Source: Bacillota bacterium (GTDB taxonomy: Bacteria > Bacillota > Clostridia > Christensenellales > UMGS416). Taken from it: 5,995 nt of DNA. Position 1 is the stretch's first letter. Every line of letters begins with the position of its first letter. Positions 5,211-5,995 of the stretch are shown here, in pieces. Under the pieces are notes generated by a model. The model was not told the DNA's origin. It made no database searches and saw only the letters and a program-made list of their open reading frames with translations. The DNA is taken from NCBI GenBank assembly GCA_023428265.1, contig JAEYYW010000112.1, positions 1-5,995 of the forward strand. Reading direction: 5' to 3'. Made by a program: the position numbers and the translations under genes.

Positions 5211-5909
5211 TCATTTTGTGATAAAGTATGGTTCCGGGTTTTTGGGTGCGTCTTTCACCCAAACCTCGAAATGCAGATGCGGATCTTCCGTAGCTTCACA
5301 GGAAGCAGTGTTGCCGATCTGGCCGATCAATTCACCGGCCTCGATCGCGTCGCCTTTCTTGACAGTTGTCGTGTTGACAAGCCCCGCGTAGATGCACATG
5401 ATGTCACGGTCACACTTGATCTTCACACAATTTCCGAGCAGCGGATCCTTATAAGTGTTCTCAACAGTGCCCTTGATTGCAGCGACAACGTCATCGCCAA
5501 TCTTTCCGGAGATGTCGACGCCGAAATGCGTGGACCATTGATTGAGTGTTTTCATAAAGACAAGATTGTCATAGGCAAACTTCTTGGTGATGTTGCCCTT
5601 GACCGGCTTGATCATGTCTGGCATCAGCTTGGCAGCTGCAGACGCCTGGGGCGACGGCATGGCGGATTTGATCGCGTCAACCAGGCTTTGCGACTGGTCA
5701 TTGCCTGCAGGAGCCGCTTTTGTTGCGGTGGGCTTCGGCGACTGCGTGGGGTTGGTGCCCATCAGGTTGCCATCTGTGAGCAGCCATGTTCCGGCAACAA
5801 TTACGGCGCAAGCAAACAAGGCAACCGCAATGCCGTATTTGTTCATCATCTTCTTCATGCGACCCCGCCGCCCATCATTGCTCTTTTTTTCATTCGATTT
5901 GTTTTCCAT
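5211..5909 (-). CDS. spoIIQ: SpoIIQ-like membrane protein with LytM/M23 peptidase domain
   Basis: A 232-residue bitopic membrane protein. Residues 1-25 are a basic cytoplasmic tail, 26-45 a single membrane helix, about 52-98 a Pro/Thr/Ser/Ala-rich linker, and about 103-230 an extracytoplasmic LytM (M23) domain. In spore-formers SpoIIQ sits in the forespore membrane and binds SpoIIIAH of the mother cell across the septum, supporting engulfment and forespore gene expression. The zinc ligand motifs are present: H128-x3-D132 (THFGVD) and H211-L-H213. The third catalytic motif, usually YAHL, reads Y174-A-G-L177, so a catalytic histidine is missing. Order and strand next to mbl match the clostridial sporulation cluster, which supports spoIIQ over a generic wall peptidase. 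I start at the second ATG (5907-5909), seven bases after AGGAGG; the ATG at 5913-5915 is only one base away from that site. Two stop codons follow in tandem (TGATGA). The symbol is a context-based assignment. Confidence 0.85.
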   Translation of the reverse strand: MENKSNEKKSNDGRRGRMKKMMNKYGIAVALFACAVIVAGTWLLTDGNLMGTNPTQSPKPTATKAAPAGNDQSQSLVDAIKSAMPSPQASAAAKLMPDMIKPVKGNITKKFAYDNLVFMKTLNQWSTHFGVDISGKIGDDVVAAIKGTVENTYKDPLLGNCVKIKCDRDIMCIYAGLVNTTTVKKGDAIEAGELIGQIGNTASCEATEDPHLHFEVWVKDAPKNPEPYFITK

Positions 5910-5916
5910 CTTCATA

Positions 5917-5922
5917 CCTCCT
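5917..5922 (-). promoter_or_regulatory. Strong ribosome binding site for the spoIIQ-like gene
   Basis: AGGAGG on the minus strand is seven bases from ATG 5907-5909 but only one base from ATG 5913-5915. This selects the second ATG and shortens the protein by two residues. Confidence 0.75.
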
Positions 5923-5929
5923 GTGGTGT

Positions 5930-5957
5930 ATTATTTCCACAATCGGCATGAAAATAC
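5930..5957 (-). promoter_or_regulatory. Possible sigma-F-like promoter of the spoIIQ-like gene
   Basis: On the minus strand GGAAATAAT (5930-5938) fits the sigma-F -10 pattern GGnnAnAmT. A GTATT (5953-5957) lies 14 bases upstream, resembling the GYWTA -35 box with one mismatch and a spacer slightly shorter than usual. Transcription would start almost at the AGGAGG site, leaving a very short leader. Sigma-F control of spoIIQ is established in Bacillus and Clostridia; this site is tentative. The rest of 5939-5995 holds no gene I can recognise. Confidence 0.35.
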
Positions 5958-5995
5958 GGATCATGAAGGATTTTCTTCAATTTTTCTCTCGGCTT

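Noticed and set aside
5004..5951. Long plus-strand open frame (315 codons) antisense to the spoIIQ-like gene and running into the mbl start
   Set aside because: Its translation has no recognisable domain and spans an intergenic hairpin and promoter, while the minus strand codes clear LytM and MreB motifs. It is a shadow frame.

Overview
The window looks like part of the chromosome of an endospore-forming, moderately GC-rich member of the Clostridia/Firmicutes. The reasons are a SpoIIQ-like M23/LytM membrane protein next to an Mbl-type MreB, a DUF512 radical SAM gene coupled to der, strong AGGAGG-type ribosome binding sites, and sigma-A-type promoters with 17-base spacers. Species cannot be assigned from the sequence alone.

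Layout. Positions 1-901 (minus) hold the first 300 codons of der, a double-GTPase ribosome assembly factor whose 3' part lies beyond the window. Positions 894-2204 (minus) hold a DUF512-family radical SAM protein with an N-terminal PDZ-like domain. Its stop codon overlaps the inferred TTG start of der, so the two form a translationally coupled operon behind a good promoter at 2233-2261. Positions 2205-2400 are a divergent regulatory region with one promoter for each direction and a small imperfect inverted repeat between them. Positions 2401-3429 (plus) hold a DPM1-like family 2 glycosyltransferase with a four-helix, GtrA-like C-terminal membrane region. It converges on a GNAT acetyltransferase gene at 3437-3925 (minus), and a plus-strand terminator for the glycosyltransferase appears to lie inside the 3' coding part of the GNAT gene. 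Positions 4004-5041 (minus) hold an MreB/Mbl actin homologue with its own vegetative-type promoter (5104-5132) and a canonical terminator (3958-3986). Positions 5211-5909 (minus) hold the SpoIIQ-like protein, followed by a perfect 15-bp inverted repeat (5161-5196).

How the parts relate. The spoIIQ-like/mbl pair resembles the well-known clostridial order spoIID-spoIIQ-spoIIID-mbl/mreB, but there is no room for spoIIID here: the 169 bases between the two genes hold only a hairpin and a promoter. The DUF512-der pair is a recurrent Firmicutes arrangement linking a radical SAM enzyme of unknown function to ribosome biogenesis. The glycosyltransferase probably moves sugar onto or across the membrane through a polyprenyl-phosphate carrier. 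I see no mobile element, CRISPR array, tRNA or rRNA, and no clearly novel multi-gene system. The more interesting points are the altered catalytic motif in the SpoIIQ-like protein, the absent spoIIID, the hairpin with reversed A/T flanks, and the terminator embedded in a conserved acetyltransferase motif.
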